Shown here: piece by piece, positions 4,764-6,197 of the stretch | Layout: the number at the start of each line of letters is the position of its first letter | Position numbering within the stretch: the first letter of the stretch is position 1 | Assembly: GCA_018970845.1 (NCBI GenBank) | Contig: JAGWVO010000223.1 | Location: 1-6,197, forward strand | Direction: 5' to 3' | Source: Planctomycetota bacterium | GTDB lineage: Bacteria; Planctomycetota; Planctomycetia; Gemmatales; Gemmataceae | DNA: 6,197 nucleotides | Made by a program: the position numbers and the translations under genes | Notes under the pieces: model-generated | Database searches by the model: none | What the model was told of the DNA's origin: nothing | Seen by the model: the letters and a program-made list of their open reading frames with translations, nothing else

Positions 4764-6197
4764 ATGCCGCCCCTTTCCCAAGTTCGCTCTCCGCTGAGGT
4801 TGTTCACCCCGCTGGCCGATGACGCCCTGCTGCCCGTTTCGCTGCGGGGCCGCGAAACCCTGGGTGACATGTTCTCGTTCACCATCGGCATGCTCGCCCC
4901 CGCTGGCGCCAGCCTGCCGTTCCATGATCTCATGGGCCAGCCCGTTTGCGCGGAGATCCGCCTCGAGGGGAACAAGCGGCGCCTTATCAACGGCATTGTC
5001 TGGAGGCTCGAGAAGCTCGACTCTCGCGAAGCCTTCGACGAATACCGGATGGAAATCAGGCCGCGGCTCGCCCTTTTGTCGCTGGCGCGGCGCTCGCGCG
5101 TGTTCCAGGACATGTCCGCCATCGAGGTCATCCGCCAGGTGCTCGCGCCCGCCGGCGGCGCCGAGGTCCGGCTCAAGTCCGATCCGCCCGCCCGCGTCAC
5201 CTGCGCCCAGTACCGCGAGACCGACCTCGAGTTCTTCCTGCGCCTCTGTTCCGAGGAGGGGATCACGCACTACTGGAACCACTCGCGCGAGGACCACCAG
5301 CTCGTGCTCACCGACTCCACGCCCGACAACCCGTCCGCCGGGGAGGTTCCCTACGACCAGCGCGTGGGTGGAACCGAGGGCGCGGCGTTCATCCGGTCGT
5401 GGTCGATGGCCCAGGAACTGGCGCCGATGGAGGTCCAGGTCCTCGGTGACCATCCCCTTCTTTTCGGACAAGCCATCGGAGCGAACCGGAAGCCGCCCGA
5501 CCGGATCATGGCGGGCGCCACGGGCCTCCCGCCCGCCGGCTTCGACGGCCCATGGGAGGAGGACGGGCTGTCGGCGGCCCGCTGGTTCGACTCCGTGACG
5601 GTTTCAGGGGGCGAGGATGCCGCGGCGCTCGGCGGGGTGCGGGCGGCGCAGGAGAGGCAGGCCGCCATCCTGGCCGCGGCGGCCGCGGCGGGCGCGGTGC
5701 GCGCGCGCGCCACGGGCGATTGCTCGCAGCTCACCGCCGGGCACGCCATCAAGCTCACGGGGCATCCCGGGCAATCGGGATCGTGGCTCGCCGTTTCCGT
5801 GGAGCACGAGGTGAGCGTCGAAGGCCGCTACTGGGCCGGCGAGGCGTCGGCGCTCACCAGGCAGGTACGGGCCGAACTGGCGCCCCTGGCCCTGCCGCAG
5901 GCCCACTGGCCCCCGCGCCCCAAGCCGCGCGTCGGCGGGGTCTGCACCGCCACGGTCGTCGGCCCCGGCCCCATGAACATCGACAAGTTCGGCCGGGTGC
6001 AGGTGAACTTCCCCTGGGACCGCTCCGCCAAGGGCGAATCCTGCTGGGTGAGGGTGGCCCAGTCGTGGGCGGGCAACGGCTGGGGCGCCTGCTTCTGGCC
6101 CCGCGTCGGCCACGAGGTGGTCGTCGCCTTCGAGGAGGGCGACCCCGACAGGCCCGTCATCGTCGGCAGCGTCTACAACGGCAGGAACATGCCCCCC
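4764..6197 (+). CDS. vgrG: VgrG, T6SS spike protein (3' end outside window)
   Basis: The frame is open for 478 codons from ATG 4764 to the last base without a stop. VgrG (TssI) trimerises as the spike at the tip of the Hcp tube and carries effectors through the target envelope. Residues 14-70 match the usual N-terminus (LFTPLADDALLPVSLRG, then RETLGDMFSFTIGML and a GQPVCAEIRL strand). Residues 149-171 carry QYRETDLEFFLRLCSEEGI, the classic gp27-like segment. A TAGHAIKLTGHPGQSGSWL stretch followed by SVEHEV matches the later base domain. From about residue 390 the gp5-like OB domain begins: DKFGRVQVNFPWD (about 407-419), then SCWVRVAQSWAGNGWG, then PRVGHEVVVAFEEGDPDRP and GSVYNGRNMPP at the window edge. 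The C-terminal needle and any effector extension lie outside. An Ala-rich run at about 307-318 is the only odd local feature. Full-length family members are usually 600 or more residues. Confidence 0.97.
   Translation, partial: MPPLSQVRSPLRLFTPLADDALLPVSLRGRETLGDMFSFTIGMLAPAGASLPFHDLMGQPVCAEIRLEGNKRRLINGIVWRLEKLDSREAFDEYRMEIRPRLALLSLARRSRVFQDMSAIEVIRQVLAPAGGAEVRLKSDPPARVTCAQYRETDLEFFLRLCSEEGITHYWNHSREDHQLVLTDSTPDNPSAGEVPYDQRVGGTEGAAFIRSWSMAQELAPMEVQVLGDHPLLFGQAIGANRKPPDRIMAGATGLPPAGFDGPWEEDGLSAARWFDSVTVSGGEDAAALGGVRAAQERQAAILAAAAAAGAVRARATGDCSQLTAGHAIKLTGHPGQSGSWLAVSVEHEVSVEGRYWAGEASALTRQVRAELAPLALPQAHWPPRPKPRVGGVCTATVVGPGPMNIDKFGRVQVNFPWDRSAKGESCWVRVAQSWAGNGWGACFWPRVGHEVVVAFEEGDPDRPVIVGSVYNGRNMPP

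Noticed and set aside
4010..5266. A 418-codon minus-strand frame spanning the fifth gene and the start of vgrG
   Set aside because: It crosses two well-supported plus-strand genes and the gap between them, has an Arg/Ser/Ala-rich product and no recognisable motif. It is typical antisense shadow in GC-rich DNA.
5697..5710. Alternating GTGCGCGCGCGCGC tract inside vgrG as a Z-DNA or regulatory element
   Set aside because: It encodes part of an Ala/Arg-rich loop with favoured GC-ending codons; composition explains it.

Overview
This GC-rich window is part of a type VI secretion (T6SS) spike locus from a Gram-negative bacterium. The anchor is a clear vgrG (tssI), from 4764 to the 3' edge, which is cut off by the window end. 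Upstream lie five genes on the same strand that look like one transcription unit. Nothing in the sequence fixes the phylum. From memory, standalone spike-like proteins and DUF6931-type proteins next to VgrG occur in Planctomycetes, Verrucomicrobia, Myxococcota and similar phyla; this placement is a guess, not a measurement.

Layout. (1) Bases 1-1907 hold the 3' part of a long gene that is open at the left edge. It encodes a short Tyr-Gly/Asn-rich segment, a hydrophobic segment, two predicted coiled-coil helices and then about 350 residues of Ala/Lys/Asp/Glu heptad repeats in three successive families. (2) Bases 1966-2754 encode an extremely acidic, Lys/Arg-poor protein of short beta-strands, resembling the beta-helical needle that normally extends VgrG. 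(3) Bases 2771-3301 (or from 2765) encode a small helical protein with a Pro/Lys-rich linker. (4) Bases 3298-4047 and (5) 4035-4685 encode two diverged relatives that resemble the DUF6931 family. (6) Bases 4764-6197 encode VgrG, covering its gp27-like base and the start of its gp5-like OB domain.

Genes 2 to 5 are tightly packed: a 10-16 base gap, an ATGA overlap and a 13-base overlap, each with a strong Shine-Dalgarno sequence. Only 58 bp separate genes 1 and 2, and 78 bp separate gene 5 from vgrG. The likely reading is a spike and cargo-loading module: structural spike or needle proteins plus small adaptor-like proteins, delivered or assembled with a VgrG. No PAAR protein, recognisable toxin domain, immunity gene, transposase, RNA gene or CRISPR is visible.

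The most unusual signal is a shared C-terminal peptide, GNIWENWK, at the ends of gene 3 and gene 5. The two proteins are otherwise unlike each other. The match is 30 of 31 bases at DNA level, and gene 4 (a relative of gene 5) lacks it. It looks like a short docking or recognition tag used by this system.
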